Source of the DNA: Paraburkholderia sp. FT54
Lineage (GTDB): Bacteria; Pseudomonadota; Gammaproteobacteria; Burkholderiales; Burkholderiaceae
Length of the DNA: 64,000 nucleotides
Reading direction: 5' to 3'
NCBI RefSeq assembly: GCF_031585635.1
Contig: NZ_CP134196.1
Location: forward strand, 1,860,001-1,924,000
The notes below the pieces were generated by a model. The model was not told where the DNA came from and did not search any database. It saw only the letters and a program-made list of their open reading frames with translations. Positions 44,115 through 53,592 of the stretch are shown piece after piece (positions within the stretch are counted from its first letter, which is position 1; each line of letters begins with the position of its first letter). A program made the translations under genes and the position numbers.

Positions 44115-45404
44115 TCAGGCAATCAGCTTGAGCGGGCCGGACAGCGGCACGCTCGGCGCGAGCTGGTTGTTGACGATCGCGAGATCGAAAGGATGCTTCT
44201 GACCTTTCACCCATTGCCCACCAACAAGCGGCGTCTTGGCGACGTTCTTCACCGGACCGCCGCCCCACGCGACATGGCCGACCAGCGTATCGAGCTTCGT
44301 CGACGCCACCGCGTCGCGGATCGCTTCGTTCGAGTCGACGTCTTTAGCGCGCTTCAACGAATCGACGGCGATTTCGAATAGCGCGTGGGCGAAACCGATC
44401 GGTTGAGTCCACTGCTTCGAGGTGACGCGCTCGTAGTCGTCGGCGACTTGCCGCGCGCTTTGCCCCGTCAGCGACGATTTGAACGGATGCGAAGGCGACC
44501 ACCACACCTCGGTGGAAAGTCCGTCGCCGAGATTGCCGAGCGCTTCGATCGAGGTCGGAAACAGCAGTGCTTTGCCGATCGAGATGACCTTGGGCTTCAA
44601 ACCCTGCTGACGCGCCTGAACGAGAAAGTTCTTGGCGTCAGGCGGAATCACGACGCCCGTGACGATCTGCGCGTTCGACTGCTTGAACGACGAAATCTGC
44701 GCGGAGAAGTCCTGCGTCATGCTCTGGAAGCGGCCGGGATCCTTCAGCGTGAAGCCCTTCTGCGCGAGCACGGGTGGAAAGCCGAGCTTGGCGTCGCCCC
44801 ATGCGTTGCCGTCGCCGTCGTTGGGAAAGAGGCCGCCCACGCTGTGATTGGTTTGCACCGATTGCCACATGCCGGTGTAGACGGCGATCACGTCCTCCAG
44901 TCCCCAGAAAAAGTGATAGGTGAAGCGGAAACCCTTCTTCGGGTCGCCCTTTCTGCCGAAGAACCACGGCTGCCACGGCACCACCGTCGACACGCACGGC
45001 ATCTCGTTCAGCTCGCACGCGTCGCTCACGGGATTGGCCGTCTCCGGTGTGCCGGACACCAGCATGATGTCGACCTTGTCCTTCAGGATCAGGTCGTTGG
45101 CGACTTCGCCGGCGCGGTTCGGATTCGACTGGCTGTCCTTGACGACGATCGACACCGGATACGATTTGCCGCCGATCACGATGCCGTTTTTCAGCGCCGT
45201 CTGCATCTGCTGGATCGTGAAGCGATCCGCTTCGCCGAACGGCGCGAGCGGTCCGGTTTGCGGCGATACGTAGCCGATTTTCAGCGTGCGTGAGCCGGCG
45301 GAGAAGACGAGCGGCGAGAACGCCGAGGTCGTGGCGGCGAGCGCACTGCCTGCCGCGAGGCTGACAAAGCGGCGGCGCCTCGCATCGAAAGTAGGTGAGT
45401 CCAT
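44115..45404 (-). CDS. Periplasmic substrate-binding protein of the importer
   Basis: A 429-aa LivK/AmiC-type binding protein (GYVSPQTGPLAPFGEADRF; VGGLFPNDGDGNAWG). The N-terminus has RRRRFVSLAAGSALAAT, a twin-arginine-like signal, so Tat export is possible. It is the first gene of the ABC block and follows maleylacetate reductase by 41 nt. The substrate is probably an aromatic feeding the hydroquinone pathway. Confidence 0.87.
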   Translation of the reverse strand: MDSPTFDARRRRFVSLAAGSALAATTSAFSPLVFSAGSRTLKIGYVSPQTGPLAPFGEADRFTIQQMQTALKNGIVIGGKSYPVSIVVKDSQSNPNRAGEVANDLILKDKVDIMLVSGTPETANPVSDACELNEMPCVSTVVPWQPWFFGRKGDPKKGFRFTYHFFWGLEDVIAVYTGMWQSVQTNHSVGGLFPNDGDGNAWGDAKLGFPPVLAQKGFTLKDPGRFQSMTQDFSAQISSFKQSNAQIVTGVVIPPDAKNFLVQARQQGLKPKVISIGKALLFPTSIEALGNLGDGLSTEVWWSPSHPFKSSLTGQSARQVADDYERVTSKQWTQPIGFAHALFEIAVDSLKRAKDVDSNEAIRDAVASTKLDTLVGHVAWGGGPVKNVAKTPLVGGQWVKGQKHPFDLAIVNNQLAPSVPLSGPLKLIA

Positions 45405-45445
45405 GGTTGTCTCCTGAATTTTATTGTATGAGTGAATCGGGCGCG

Positions 45446-46504
45446 CTAGTCGGGGCGTCGCCCGTCGAAGGCGGCTTCGAGCAAAGCACGTAGCGGTATT
45501 CGCTCGACCGGCCGCGGATTCCAGTACGGATTCTGCAGCGCGAGAGCGAGTGCGACATCGAGATCGGCTGATGTCAGGCCGATGTCCTTCAGCGCCGTCG
45601 GCGCACCGTGGTCGCGCGCGAGATCGAAGACGGCTTGCGCGGCGTCCTCCGCTTGCAATGCGTGCGCGATACGCTTCATCGCCTCGGGCGCAGCCGCACG
45701 GTTGTAGGCGAGCACGTGCGGCAACACGATGGTGTGCGTCTCAGCGTGCGGCAGATTGAAGGTGCCGCCGAGCGTATGGCACAGCTTGTGATGCAAGGCC
45801 ATGCCGACACTGCCGAGCACCGCGCCGCAGAGCCACGCGCCATACAGGCAATCGCCGCGTGCCGCGAGATCGCCTGGTTGTTGCATCACGCGAGGCAGTC
45901 CCTGGCCGAACGCGCGAATGCCCTCTTCCGCCATGAGGCTGATGATCGGATTCGTGTCTTGTGCGTAGAGCCCTTCCGCCGCGTGGGCAATCGCGTTGAT
46001 CCCGCTCGTCAGCGACAACGCGGGCGGCAGCGACGTGGTCAATGCCGGGTCGTAAATCACCGTCTTCGGCAGCACTCGCAGATCGCGGCCGGTCTTCTTG
46101 ACGCCGCCTTCGGTGAGGCCGTAAATCGGCGTCATCTCGGAGCCAGCATACGTGGTTGGAATCGCGATGATCGGCAGGGAGGTTTCGAGCGCGATTGCCT
46201 TGCCGAGCCCCGTTGTGGAACCGCCGCCCAGCGCGATCGCGCAATCGGCGCCGGCCTGTGTGGCGAACTCACGTGCCGCGCGAGCGGTTTCGACCGGCAC
46301 ATGCATCACGGCTTCGGCATAGACGCCTGCTGCGCGCGAGCCGAGGCTTGCCGCGAGCGCTTCAGCCTGCGCGCGTTGCTGCGGCGTGGACAACACGATT
46401 GCTCGCGTCGCGCCGAGCAGGCCGATCTCGCGATCGAGCTGGTCGAGACTGCCCGCGCCGAAGATCACGCGTGACGGCAAGCCGTTGTAGATGAACGGTT
46501 CCAT
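45446..46504 (-). CDS. Maleylacetate reductase
   Basis: A 352-aa iron-type alcohol dehydrogenase relative that reduces maleylacetate to 3-oxoadipate with NAD(P)H. It shows FIYNGLPSRVIFG, the nucleotide loop ALGGGSTTGLGKAI, IPTTYAGSEMTPIYG, and HHKLCHTLGGTFNLPHAETH. Homologues are PnpF/HapF in 4-nitrophenol and 4-hydroxyacetophenone degradation. It starts 6 nt after the dehydrogenase stop and joins both ring-cleavage routes of this operon. Confidence 0.9.
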   Translation of the reverse strand: MEPFIYNGLPSRVIFGAGSLDQLDREIGLLGATRAIVLSTPQQRAQAEALAASLGSRAAGVYAEAVMHVPVETARAAREFATQAGADCAIALGGGSTTGLGKAIALETSLPIIAIPTTYAGSEMTPIYGLTEGGVKKTGRDLRVLPKTVIYDPALTTSLPPALSLTSGINAIAHAAEGLYAQDTNPIISLMAEEGIRAFGQGLPRVMQQPGDLAARGDCLYGAWLCGAVLGSVGMALHHKLCHTLGGTFNLPHAETHTIVLPHVLAYNRAAAPEAMKRIAHALQAEDAAQAVFDLARDHGAPTALKDIGLTSADLDVALALALQNPYWNPRPVERIPLRALLEAAFDGRRPD

Positions 46505-46510
46505 GGCGGT

Positions 46511-47974
46511 TCAGCGCGGGTAGTAAGGCGGAATCTGCGCATCCACGTTGACCCAGACCGACTTGGGCTGCGTGTATTCGCGCATCGCTTCGAAACCCAT
46601 TTCGCGGCCGTAGCCGCTTGCGCCGACGCCGCCGAACGGCGACGCGGGACTCACGCGCTTGTAGCAGTTGATCCACACCATGCCGGCGCGTATCTCGCGC
46701 GCCACCAGATGCGCGCGTTGCAGATCGCGTGTCCAGAGACCCGCGCCGAGACCGTATTCGGTGCCGTTTGCAATCGCGAGCGCTTCTTCGTCGGTGCGGA
46801 ATGTGGTGACCGTCATGAACGGACCGAACACTTCTTCCTGCGAGACCCGATGCTCCGGCTTCGCTTCGACGATAGTCGGCTCGACATAACAACCATTGGC
46901 CAGCGCCGCGATGTCCGGCGCCTTGCCACCGGCAAGCACGCGGCCACCCTGTTCGCGCGCGACATCGACGAACGACAGCACGCGGTCGCGGTGCTGACGC
47001 GAGGTGAGCGGACCCATCTCGGTCGACGGATCGAGCGGATCGCCGATCTTGATCGTGCGGCTCAACGCGGCGAACTTTTCGAGCACTTCATCGGCGATCG
47101 ATTCGTGCACGATCATCCGCGAGCCGGCGATGCACGCCTGCCCCTGGTTGTGGAAGATCGCGAACGCCGAGCCTTGCACCACGGCATCGATATTCGCGTC
47201 GCCGAATACGATGTTCGCGCCCTTGCCGCCGAGTTCGAGCTGCACCTTCTTCAGATTGCCGCTCGACGCCTGCACGACCTTGCGGCCCACCGCGGTTGAA
47301 CCGGTGAAGGCGACCTTGCTGATCTCCGGATGTTCGGCAATGTACTGACCGGCCACATGACCGAGGCCCGGCAGAATGTTGACGACGCCTTCCGGAAAAC
47401 CCACCTCGGCCATCAGCTCGGCAATCGCGAGACTGGACAGCGGCGTGAGTTCGGCAGGCTTCATGATCACGCAGTTGCCCGCGGCGAGCGCCGGCGCCAT
47501 CTTCCAGCTCGTGAACATGAGCGGGAAATTCCACGGCACCACTTGCCCGACAATGCCGACCGGCTCGCGCGTCAGATAGTTCAGAAAGCCCTGTTCGACC
47601 GGAATCACCGAACCTTCGAACTTGTCGGCCATGCCGCCGAAATAGCGGAACGTGGCCGCCGTGCGCGGCACGTCGAGGTTGCGCGTATCGCGGATCGGGT
47701 GGCCGGTATCGAGCGATTCGAGGCGCGCGAGCTTGTCGGCATTCGCTTCGATCGCGTCGGCGAGTTTGAGAAGCAGGCGCCCGCGCTCCATCGCGGCGAG
47801 ATTGCTCCACTTCGGAAACGCCGCCTTCGCCGCCGCGACGGCGCGATCGACATCGGCCGGGCCCGCCATCGCGACCTCGGCGATCACCGAGTTGTCGTGC
47901 GGATTGAGGGAGGCGAGCGTTTCGCCGTTTGCAGCCGGCACGAAGCGGCCGCCGATGAAGAGTTGCGTTTGCAT
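46511..47974 (-). CDS. Aldehyde dehydrogenase, likely 4-hydroxymuconic semialdehyde dehydrogenase
   Basis: A 487-aa NAD-dependent aldehyde dehydrogenase with Glu247 (QLELGGKG) and nucleophile Cys281 (NQGQACIAG). The ATG at 47974 follows AGGA by 6 nt, in preference to the upstream TTG. In the hydroquinone meta-cleavage route this enzyme (PnpE/HapE) oxidises 4-hydroxymuconic semialdehyde to maleylacetate. Its position between the dioxygenase and maleylacetate reductase supports that. Sequence alone would also fit a betaine-aldehyde-type enzyme. Confidence 0.82.
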   Translation of the reverse strand: MQTQLFIGGRFVPAANGETLASLNPHDNSVIAEVAMAGPADVDRAVAAAKAAFPKWSNLAAMERGRLLLKLADAIEANADKLARLESLDTGHPIRDTRNLDVPRTAATFRYFGGMADKFEGSVIPVEQGFLNYLTREPVGIVGQVVPWNFPLMFTSWKMAPALAAGNCVIMKPAELTPLSSLAIAELMAEVGFPEGVVNILPGLGHVAGQYIAEHPEISKVAFTGSTAVGRKVVQASSGNLKKVQLELGGKGANIVFGDANIDAVVQGSAFAIFHNQGQACIAGSRMIVHESIADEVLEKFAALSRTIKIGDPLDPSTEMGPLTSRQHRDRVLSFVDVAREQGGRVLAGGKAPDIAALANGCYVEPTIVEAKPEHRVSQEEVFGPFMTVTTFRTDEEALAIANGTEYGLGAGLWTRDLQRAHLVAREIRAGMVWINCYKRVSPASPFGGVGASGYGREMGFEAMREYTQPKSVWVNVDAQIPPYYPR

Positions 47975-48069
47975 GTCAGTCCTGTGCAAGTAAAACCTGG
48001 ACGCGACTTTCCCCGCGGCGCCAGCGGTCTGGCGCCGTTCGATCGACGATCAGAGGGAATGCCGGAGAG

Positions 48070-49065
48070 TTACATCTGAATCGGATACGGCGGCAGCTCA
48101 CCGCTTTCGTAGCGCTTGGGCAGATCGGGCGTCGCGTTCTCCCACACCAGCAGCATGGAACGCTTCTGCGAGTAGCCTTTGTGACGGATATCGGCCGGCA
48201 TCGCGGCGATATCGCCCGCGTTCATCGTGATGCGTGCGCGCGGCTCGCCGCTGTCCTTGTCGGCGACGTCCCAGATGATCTGGTCGGACAGTTGCAGGAA
48301 CCACTCGACGCGGTCGTTGCCATGGAACACCGGCAGCACGAATTCCTCGGTGGTCGGGCAGAACAGGCTCTGCTGGCACACCGACGTGACCGACGGATTC
48401 CACGTCACGTCCGAGCGCGACAGATACTTGAAGAGGCTGAACGCATGCAGCGCGCCTTCGAAACCCGGCTCCGCGTAAATCTCCGGTTCGTCCTGGCCGA
48501 CGTCGGCAAACTGGCGATTGACGGGCAGATCGTCGCGTAACGGCGAGTCGCCTTCGAGGCCCGGCATGCGCTTCGTGGCAATGCGCGTGCGCTCGATCGC
48601 GGCGATGTTGTCGCCGTGTTTCGTGCCGAACGCGGAGCCGGTTTCTTCCGGTGCGGCGAACGGGTCGAAGCCTTCGTTGACCCAGTCCTTCAGGATCGCC
48701 TTGAAGGTCGCCATGATGAGCGGCGTGTCGAACTGCTGCATGTGATCGACGCCCGCTTCCTTGAAGCTCGCGTTATACGCGCCGGCGTACATGTCGACCT
48801 TGCCGTAGTGATTGCGCGTGCCGATCACTTCGTCGAAGTTGACCCAGCCGTAGAAGAAGCCCCACGCCACGTCGCGCATCATCGCGCGCAGGAAGTCGTC
48901 GGCGTGCATCTGGTGCGAGCGGATCTGGCCTTTGGCCGGCCATCTGACGGTGGCGAAATAAGCGTCGCGGCTGAATTCGAAGTCGCCGAGGCAGAACGTG
49001 CGATAACCGGTCACCGCGTCGGCCTCGCTCGCGGTGACGTTTTGCAGAGTGCTGAGTTTGTCCAT
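48070..49065 (-). CDS. Hydroquinone 1,2-dioxygenase large subunit (PnpD/HapD-type)
   Basis: A 331-aa cupin-type subunit. Fe(II) ligands fit the two-component hydroquinone dioxygenases: His248, Asn250 and Glu254 (FHGNDRVEW), then His295 (ADIRHKGY), with the 2, 4 and 41-residue spacing of PnpCD. It opens the hydroquinone ring to 4-hydroxymuconic semialdehyde with the small subunit encoded 35 nt upstream. The ATG at 49065 follows GGAG. The enzyme acts in the cytosol. Confidence 0.87.
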   Translation of the reverse strand: MDKLSTLQNVTASEADAVTGYRTFCLGDFEFSRDAYFATVRWPAKGQIRSHQMHADDFLRAMMRDVAWGFFYGWVNFDEVIGTRNHYGKVDMYAGAYNASFKEAGVDHMQQFDTPLIMATFKAILKDWVNEGFDPFAAPEETGSAFGTKHGDNIAAIERTRIATKRMPGLEGDSPLRDDLPVNRQFADVGQDEPEIYAEPGFEGALHAFSLFKYLSRSDVTWNPSVTSVCQQSLFCPTTEEFVLPVFHGNDRVEWFLQLSDQIIWDVADKDSGEPRARITMNAGDIAAMPADIRHKGYSQKRSMLLVWENATPDLPKRYESGELPPYPIQM

Positions 49066-49100
49066 GATGGGCTCCGGATGGATCGATCGTGTAGCGGGAT

Positions 49101-49592
49101 TCAGTGGATGCAGATGTCGGCCCACTTCTCGACCGAATAGCGTCCGAGGATCGTCTGCACGAGCAGCACGCCTTTGGTCTTCGCTTCGAAGCGATAGGCG
49201 GCGCCGGCGGGCAGCAGTGCCTGATGGCCACGACGCAGCCGCACATGGCCCATCGACTGGCCCGACGGCTGGCCTTCGAGGCGCACGCTGCCTTCGGTCC
49301 GTGCGTCGACCAGCGGGCCGTCCGACGGCTTGATGAAATAGATGTCGATCTCGCCATCGAGCACGACCGCGAACTCATCGTGCGACGCAGCAAACCACGG
49401 CGACGAACCTTCCGCGCGCAGCGTCTCGATCACGTACTTGAGATTCTTGCCGACCACGACTTTCTCGTAGGGCGCAGCGCGGCTCGCCACGTCGAACACA
49501 TTCGACATCGCGTAATGTTCCGGTTTGCCCTTGATGATTTCGATGGAGCCTTTGCGGAAGTTGTCCAGGCTGCCGAACCAGGTTTGTTGCAT
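49101..49592 (-). CDS. Hydroquinone 1,2-dioxygenase small subunit (PnpC/HapC-type)
   Basis: A 163-aa single-cupin subunit (FAVVLDGEIDIYFI, then GHQALLPAGAAYRFEA). Size matches the ~19-kDa subunit of hydroquinone dioxygenases; it lacks the full His/Asn/Glu set seen in the partner. GGAGG lies 6 nt before the ATG at 49592; two in-frame Met lie upstream. It is the first enzyme gene of the operon. The 164-bp gap to the LysR stop holds a small CCAGG-N7-CCTGG dyad at 49710-49726. Confidence 0.83.
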   Translation of the reverse strand: MQQTWFGSLDNFRKGSIEIIKGKPEHYAMSNVFDVASRAAPYEKVVVGKNLKYVIETLRAEGSSPWFAASHDEFAVVLDGEIDIYFIKPSDGPLVDARTEGSVRLEGQPSGQSMGHVRLRRGHQALLPAGAAYRFEAKTKGVLLVQTILGRYSVEKWADICIH

Positions 49593-49756
49593 GTCTGCCT
49601 CCATTTGATCCACGAATGCGTTGCTTGCATTGAAGATTAAGTGGCGGCAGGCGCTACAGCAATGTTCCGAGGGTCGGGAAACGCGAACCCTGGGTGCTCC
49701 AAAATCGCGCCAGGGAAACTACCTGGTGGCGAACCCTCATCGGCCTCGGGCGGGCC

Positions 49757-50722
49757 TCAGTCCTCGGACAACTCTTCGTCGACGCTTTTCGTTTCGTCAT
49801 CGGGCGGCGCAATGCCGAGCGCCCTGTCCCACTGCGGCTCACGCAGATAGCGCGCGCGCAGGAAGTCGACGAAGGCCTTGACCTTGGTGGTCGAGCGGTG
49901 CGAGGCAGGATACACCGCCGACAGCCACAGCGGCGGCGCCGCGTATTCCGGCAGCACGCGCTCCAGCCGGCGTTCGAGCAGATCGGCGGCGGCGACCATG
50001 GTCGGCAGATAGACGACGCCCGCGCCGGCCCGCGCGAATTCCAGCAGCAGGTGCACGCTATTGGTTTTGAGCACCGGATTCAGCGCGATTTCGAAGCATT
50101 CGTTGCCGCGCATCAGCGGCCACTTGTCGCCCCAAGGGTAGTACGAATAGCGGGCGAAATCGTGCCGCAGCAAATCGAGCGGTGTCTCGATCAGCGGTTC
50201 TTCCTTCAGATAGCCGGGCGCGGCGCAGAGCACGCCGCGCACCGGAAAGAGACGCCGCTCGACCAGCAGGTTCGACGCCGGCGGGTAGATTTGCAGCGCC
50301 AGGTCGAAGCCTTCCTGAACCGGATCGATGACCCGGTCGTTGACGGTCACGACGAATTCCACGCGCGGGTACGCGGCGCGGAATTCGATCAGCGTCTGCG
50401 AAAAATGGCCGAGCGCGAAGCCCGGCAGAACGTGGATATTGAGCGTGCCCGCGAGCGCCTGCGGGTCGCCGCGCGAGCGGCCGGACAGATCGTGGACCTT
50501 GGTGACGAGTTCGGCGCACTCGCGGTAGTACGTCTCGCCGAGTTCGGACAGGCGCACCGCCCGGGTCGAACGATGAAAGAGCGGCACGCCGAAATGGTCT
50601 TCGAGCTGCTTAACGCGCGAGGTCACCACCGATTTGGCGACACCCAGCTGGCGCGCGGCGCCGGCAAAGCTTTGCGCCTCCGCGGCGCGCACGAACGCTT
50701 CCATCGACATGAACAGGTCCAT
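49757..50722 (-). CDS. LysR-family regulator of the hydroquinone operon
   Basis: A 321-aa regulator. The N-terminal helix-turn-helix is MEAFVRAAEAQSFAGAARQLGVAKSVVTSRVKQLEDHFGV; the effector domain follows. It is encoded upstream of and co-oriented with the dioxygenase genes rather than divergent, so it may autoregulate the whole transcript. GGGGAGA precedes the ATG at 50722. The C-terminus is acidic (DDETKSVDEELSED). Similar regulators (PnpR-type) respond to phenolic inducers. Confidence 0.85.
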   Translation of the reverse strand: MDLFMSMEAFVRAAEAQSFAGAARQLGVAKSVVTSRVKQLEDHFGVPLFHRSTRAVRLSELGETYYRECAELVTKVHDLSGRSRGDPQALAGTLNIHVLPGFALGHFSQTLIEFRAAYPRVEFVVTVNDRVIDPVQEGFDLALQIYPPASNLLVERRLFPVRGVLCAAPGYLKEEPLIETPLDLLRHDFARYSYYPWGDKWPLMRGNECFEIALNPVLKTNSVHLLLEFARAGAGVVYLPTMVAAADLLERRLERVLPEYAAPPLWLSAVYPASHRSTTKVKAFVDFLRARYLREPQWDRALGIAPPDDETKSVDEELSED

Positions 50723-50730
50723 GCTGTCTC

Positions 50731-50877
50731 CCCATGCAAGGCTGTCGACCGGAGCTGGCGCTTTAGCGTCTACTCCGGTCCCATGCAAAGCTGTCGATCG
50801 CAGTTGGAGCTTTAGCGCTTACTGCGATCCCATGCAAAGCTGTCGACCGGAGCTGGCGGTCTGTACCGCGATCCTAA
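50731..50877. repeat. Three 49-bp tandem repeats with conserved hairpin
   Basis: Units start at 50731, 50780 and 50829, each with CCCATGCAA(A/G)GCTGTCGA. Units 1 and 2 fold into ACCGGAG/CTCCGGT and ATCGCAGT/ACTGCGAT stems. The paired changes C-G to T-A and G-C to C-G keep pairing. Unit 3 diverges after 30 bp and forms GCGGT/ACCGC instead. The array lies in the 5' leader of the LysR gene, ending 8 bp before its start codon. Confidence 0.85.
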
Positions 50878-50969
50878 CGCGAATTCGGCGGCTTCATGTT
50901 CCACGGCTGGGGAAAGGACCCCGCAGGCCGCCGCGCGGTACAAGAGGCACCGCAAAATCGTGCATCCGC

Positions 50970-51305
50970 TCACACGGCGCCCGGTCGGGACAACTGCCGT
51001 TTACGGGTGGTCAGCCGCGCGATTTCCTCATCGAAGAGACGGCTGCAAATGCTCTCGATCTCGATGCGCGCGAACTGCTGCTCCGCTTCCGGCAACACCT
51101 CCACCTCTCGAAGCAGCCGCACTCGCTGTTTTTTTGCCTCTGCGATCGCGAGCGTAATCTCGTGCACCGACCGTTGCCGCTCGTGCGAATGCGCGCCGAG
51201 CGCCGTGCGGCGGCTGGCATGCACGAGTTGCCGCGCGGTTTCGAGTTGCCGCGCCTTGATCAGTTCGACGAGTTCCATCGCGATCGCGGAGATATCCTCG
51301 ATCAT
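50970..51305 (-). CDS. Small helical protein, last gene of the dynamin-like operon
   Basis: A 111-aa, mostly helical, charged protein (ISAIAMELVELIKARQLETARQLVHASRR; EITLAIAEAKKQRVRLLREVEVL; ARIEIESICSRLFDEEIARL). The ATG overlaps the upstream gene's TGA, so it is translationally coupled. No family is recognised. Coiled-coil or adaptor function is likely from composition. Confidence 0.6.
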   Translation of the reverse strand: MIEDISAIAMELVELIKARQLETARQLVHASRRTALGAHSHERQRSVHEITLAIAEAKKQRVRLLREVEVLPEAEQQFARIEIESICSRLFDEEIARLTTRKRQLSRPGAV

Positions 51306-51742
51306 GATTTCGGCGCGGCCTCCGCGTCTTTTGCGTTAATGGCGCTGTCCACCAGTTTTGTCAGCGTCTCGAGCGCGAGCTGACGCGTGGCCGAATCGTA
51401 CTCCGTAAAATCCTGGAGCACGGCGCGCGTGAGCTTGATAGCCACGTCCCCGCGGGTGACGATCGTCTCGCGCGCGGCCTCCATGCGCTCGATTTCGCCC
51501 CGGATGGCTTCACGGACCGCCCTGCTCCGAGCTTCGATCTGCGCAACCTCGTGCTGTGTCTGCGCCTTGATCTTCACGATATCCATCACGCCGGCCGCGA
51601 TGCTCACCAGTTGCGCGCCACTGTCGACGATCACATCCAATTGACGTTCAGTCAGTTTGCTGCGAGGCGCAATGCTCGCGTCGGTACGCGCATCGGGCGT
51701 TTTCGCTACGCCACGGCTCGGCAGATCCATCGGATCGTTCAT
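51302..51742 (-). CDS. Helical protein of the dynamin-like operon
   Basis: A 146-aa protein. Residues ~28-55 are amphipathic (LTERQLDVIVDSGAQLVSIAAG). A long helix follows (KIKAQTQHEVAQIEARSRAV, REAIRGEIERMEAARETIV), and then LTRAVLQDFTEYDSATRQLALETLTKLVDSAIN. A coiled coil at 60-105 is probable. It starts 20 nt after the 609-aa GTPase gene. No family is recognised. Confidence 0.6.
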   Translation of the reverse strand: MNDPMDLPSRGVAKTPDARTDASIAPRSKLTERQLDVIVDSGAQLVSIAAGVMDIVKIKAQTQHEVAQIEARSRAVREAIRGEIERMEAARETIVTRGDVAIKLTRAVLQDFTEYDSATRQLALETLTKLVDSAINAKDAEAAPKS

Positions 51743-51762
51743 GTTCGTTTTCCTTTCCTGAA

Positions 51763-53592
51763 TCAAGCGTTGAGAGTCGGATGCAATTGTTGGCGCAGGC
51801 TCGCGAGTTGTTGCCTGAAGGACCGCACTTCGACGAGCCGTTGATCCGGCTCGGCATGGAGCGCCGGTTGCGCTTCCAGGTCGCCGTAGAGCGCATCGAT
51901 AATGTCGCGATTGCCTTGGCGCATGCCCGGCAGATGCTCGTCGCGCAGGTCGTTCCCCACCACCTCGCGCCATTCGCCGATGGCCTCGCGGCTTAGCGCG
52001 AGCAACTTGCCCTGCCAGACCTGGGCTTCATACACAAAGCCCACGACTTCCACGATAACCGTCAGCGCGACGTTCAGCCGTTCCAGCATCTTCTTCGTGA
52101 AGACACGGCCAATCTGGTTATAGACCTCGCGTCCGAATCGCTGGCCGAACAGCTTGCCGATCCGCGACACGGCCATCTTCGCCAGATTGCCCGCCCCGGC
52201 GGCCGCGCCGCCGACGCCACCCAACCCGCGCAGCATGGAATTGGCCGCGTTGCCCGCCACGCGCTGGGCGAGCGTCGCGGCAAGGCTAGTCACGAATTTC
52301 GACACCGGGTCGCCGGAGCGAAGCGCCACGGTCTTGTCGAGTTCGGCGACCGCCGTGTTCGCGATATCCTCCAGCCGCCGGTTCAAGTCCTCCATTTCGA
52401 CGGTGATGTGGTTCTCGATCGCGCGTCCGATCTGGCGCACCTCGAAAGGCAGGCAATGGCCAGAGATCCATTGGGCGCAGTCCGCGTAACCCAGCCATTT
52501 GTTCGAAGCCATGATGTCGGCTTCGATCCGCCGCAGCGCGGCGTCCGTGACCTTGTCCACCAGGCGCGGCAATGCGGTCTCCAGACGCGTCATGGTTGCG
52601 TCGATTTCCTGCAGCGAGCGCGCGTGGGCGCTACGCGTGACCTCCATCGCGCGCTCAATCGCTTCTCGCTCGTCCGCGTTCGCGCTTAAGCCCGCTTCCT
52701 CGCGCTCGAGCGCGGCATCCACTTCAGCGAGCGTGGCCAGCACGGCGTTCGCCAGCCTCGTCTCGACCGCTTTCAGGAGTTCGGGCGCGAATGCGTGGCC
52801 CGACACTTCGTCCCACAAGCGCTCCGCAGCCAGGGGGCGACGCTCGAGCGTCGCATTGGGCGCCCGGAAATTCGTCGAGTGGATGATCTGCAAGGACAAT
52901 GGACGCTTGAGAGCGTCTTGCGCGAGCCGCATGATCTCGCCGACGCGTTTGTCGGCGCGGCCGCAGCCCTCGGGCGCGCGGTTGATCACGAGCATGACGG
53001 GAATGTCGGGGTCGTTCGCGGTGGCTTCCGCAACTGCCTCGAAGAGATCCTGTTCGGTCTGGCCAAAGCCCGTGCGATAGCCGACCACGAATACGATCAC
53101 GTCACTTTGCGGCAGGAAGGCCATCAGCACTTCTTCGTGCCGGCTCATCACCGCGTTGTAACCGGGCGTGTCGAAGACGTGCATCCCGACATGACTCGGC
53201 GCTTTCGGCCGCACCCTGATCTGCAGGCGCAGGATCTCGTCGTCGGGCGTGAGGCTTTGCTCGACGAAACGCGCCCTGTCGATCTCCTCCTGAGTCGCAT
53301 CGCGGTAAATGGCGAAGAAGCGCGGCTCGGCTTCGTCGCGACACGCCACATGCGTGACGACGCCGGTTGTCGGCTTGCCGCTCACGGGCAGATGCTCGTC
53401 GCTGAGCAGCGCATTGATCAGCGACGATTTCCCGGTGCTAGTTTCGCCAACCACGGTCACATAGGCCTGCGGCACGGCCAGTCGATTCACGACAAGGCGC
53501 ACGAGACTCGCGCGCTGTTCATCGCCCTGAGCGTCGAGCAGGTCGGAAAACTGCTGTGCGGCGCTCATCCACGCCTGTTTGCGGGTGCTCAT
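51763..53592 (-). CDS. Dynamin-like GTPase D (609 aa)
   Basis: A 609-aa large GTPase. G1 is VVGETSTGKSSLIN (residues ~48-60), the switch region has TTGVVTHV, G3 is FDTPG (141-144), and VINRAPE is a candidate G4, lacking the usual NKxD. Long helices follow, then GLGGVGGAAAGAGNLA and VALTVIVEVVGFVYEA as possible membrane-contact segments. The start overlaps the preceding gene's TGA (ATGA). Probably a membrane-remodelling or membrane-sensing GTPase working with the other two. Confidence 0.8.
   Translation of the reverse strand: MSTRKQAWMSAAQQFSDLLDAQGDEQRASLVRLVVNRLAVPQAYVTVVGETSTGKSSLINALLSDEHLPVSGKPTTGVVTHVACRDEAEPRFFAIYRDATQEEIDRARFVEQSLTPDDEILRLQIRVRPKAPSHVGMHVFDTPGYNAVMSRHEEVLMAFLPQSDVIVFVVGYRTGFGQTEQDLFEAVAEATANDPDIPVMLVINRAPEGCGRADKRVGEIMRLAQDALKRPLSLQIIHSTNFRAPNATLERRPLAAERLWDEVSGHAFAPELLKAVETRLANAVLATLAEVDAALEREEAGLSANADEREAIERAMEVTRSAHARSLQEIDATMTRLETALPRLVDKVTDAALRRIEADIMASNKWLGYADCAQWISGHCLPFEVRQIGRAIENHITVEMEDLNRRLEDIANTAVAELDKTVALRSGDPVSKFVTSLAATLAQRVAGNAANSMLRGLGGVGGAAAGAGNLAKMAVSRIGKLFGQRFGREVYNQIGRVFTKKMLERLNVALTVIVEVVGFVYEAQVWQGKLLALSREAIGEWREVVGNDLRDEHLPGMRQGNRDIIDALYGDLEAQPALHAEPDQRLVEVRSFRQQLASLRQQLHPTLNA

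Noticed and set aside
50731..50877. CRISPR array
   Set aside because: The three units are directly adjacent without unique spacers, and no cas genes are present.
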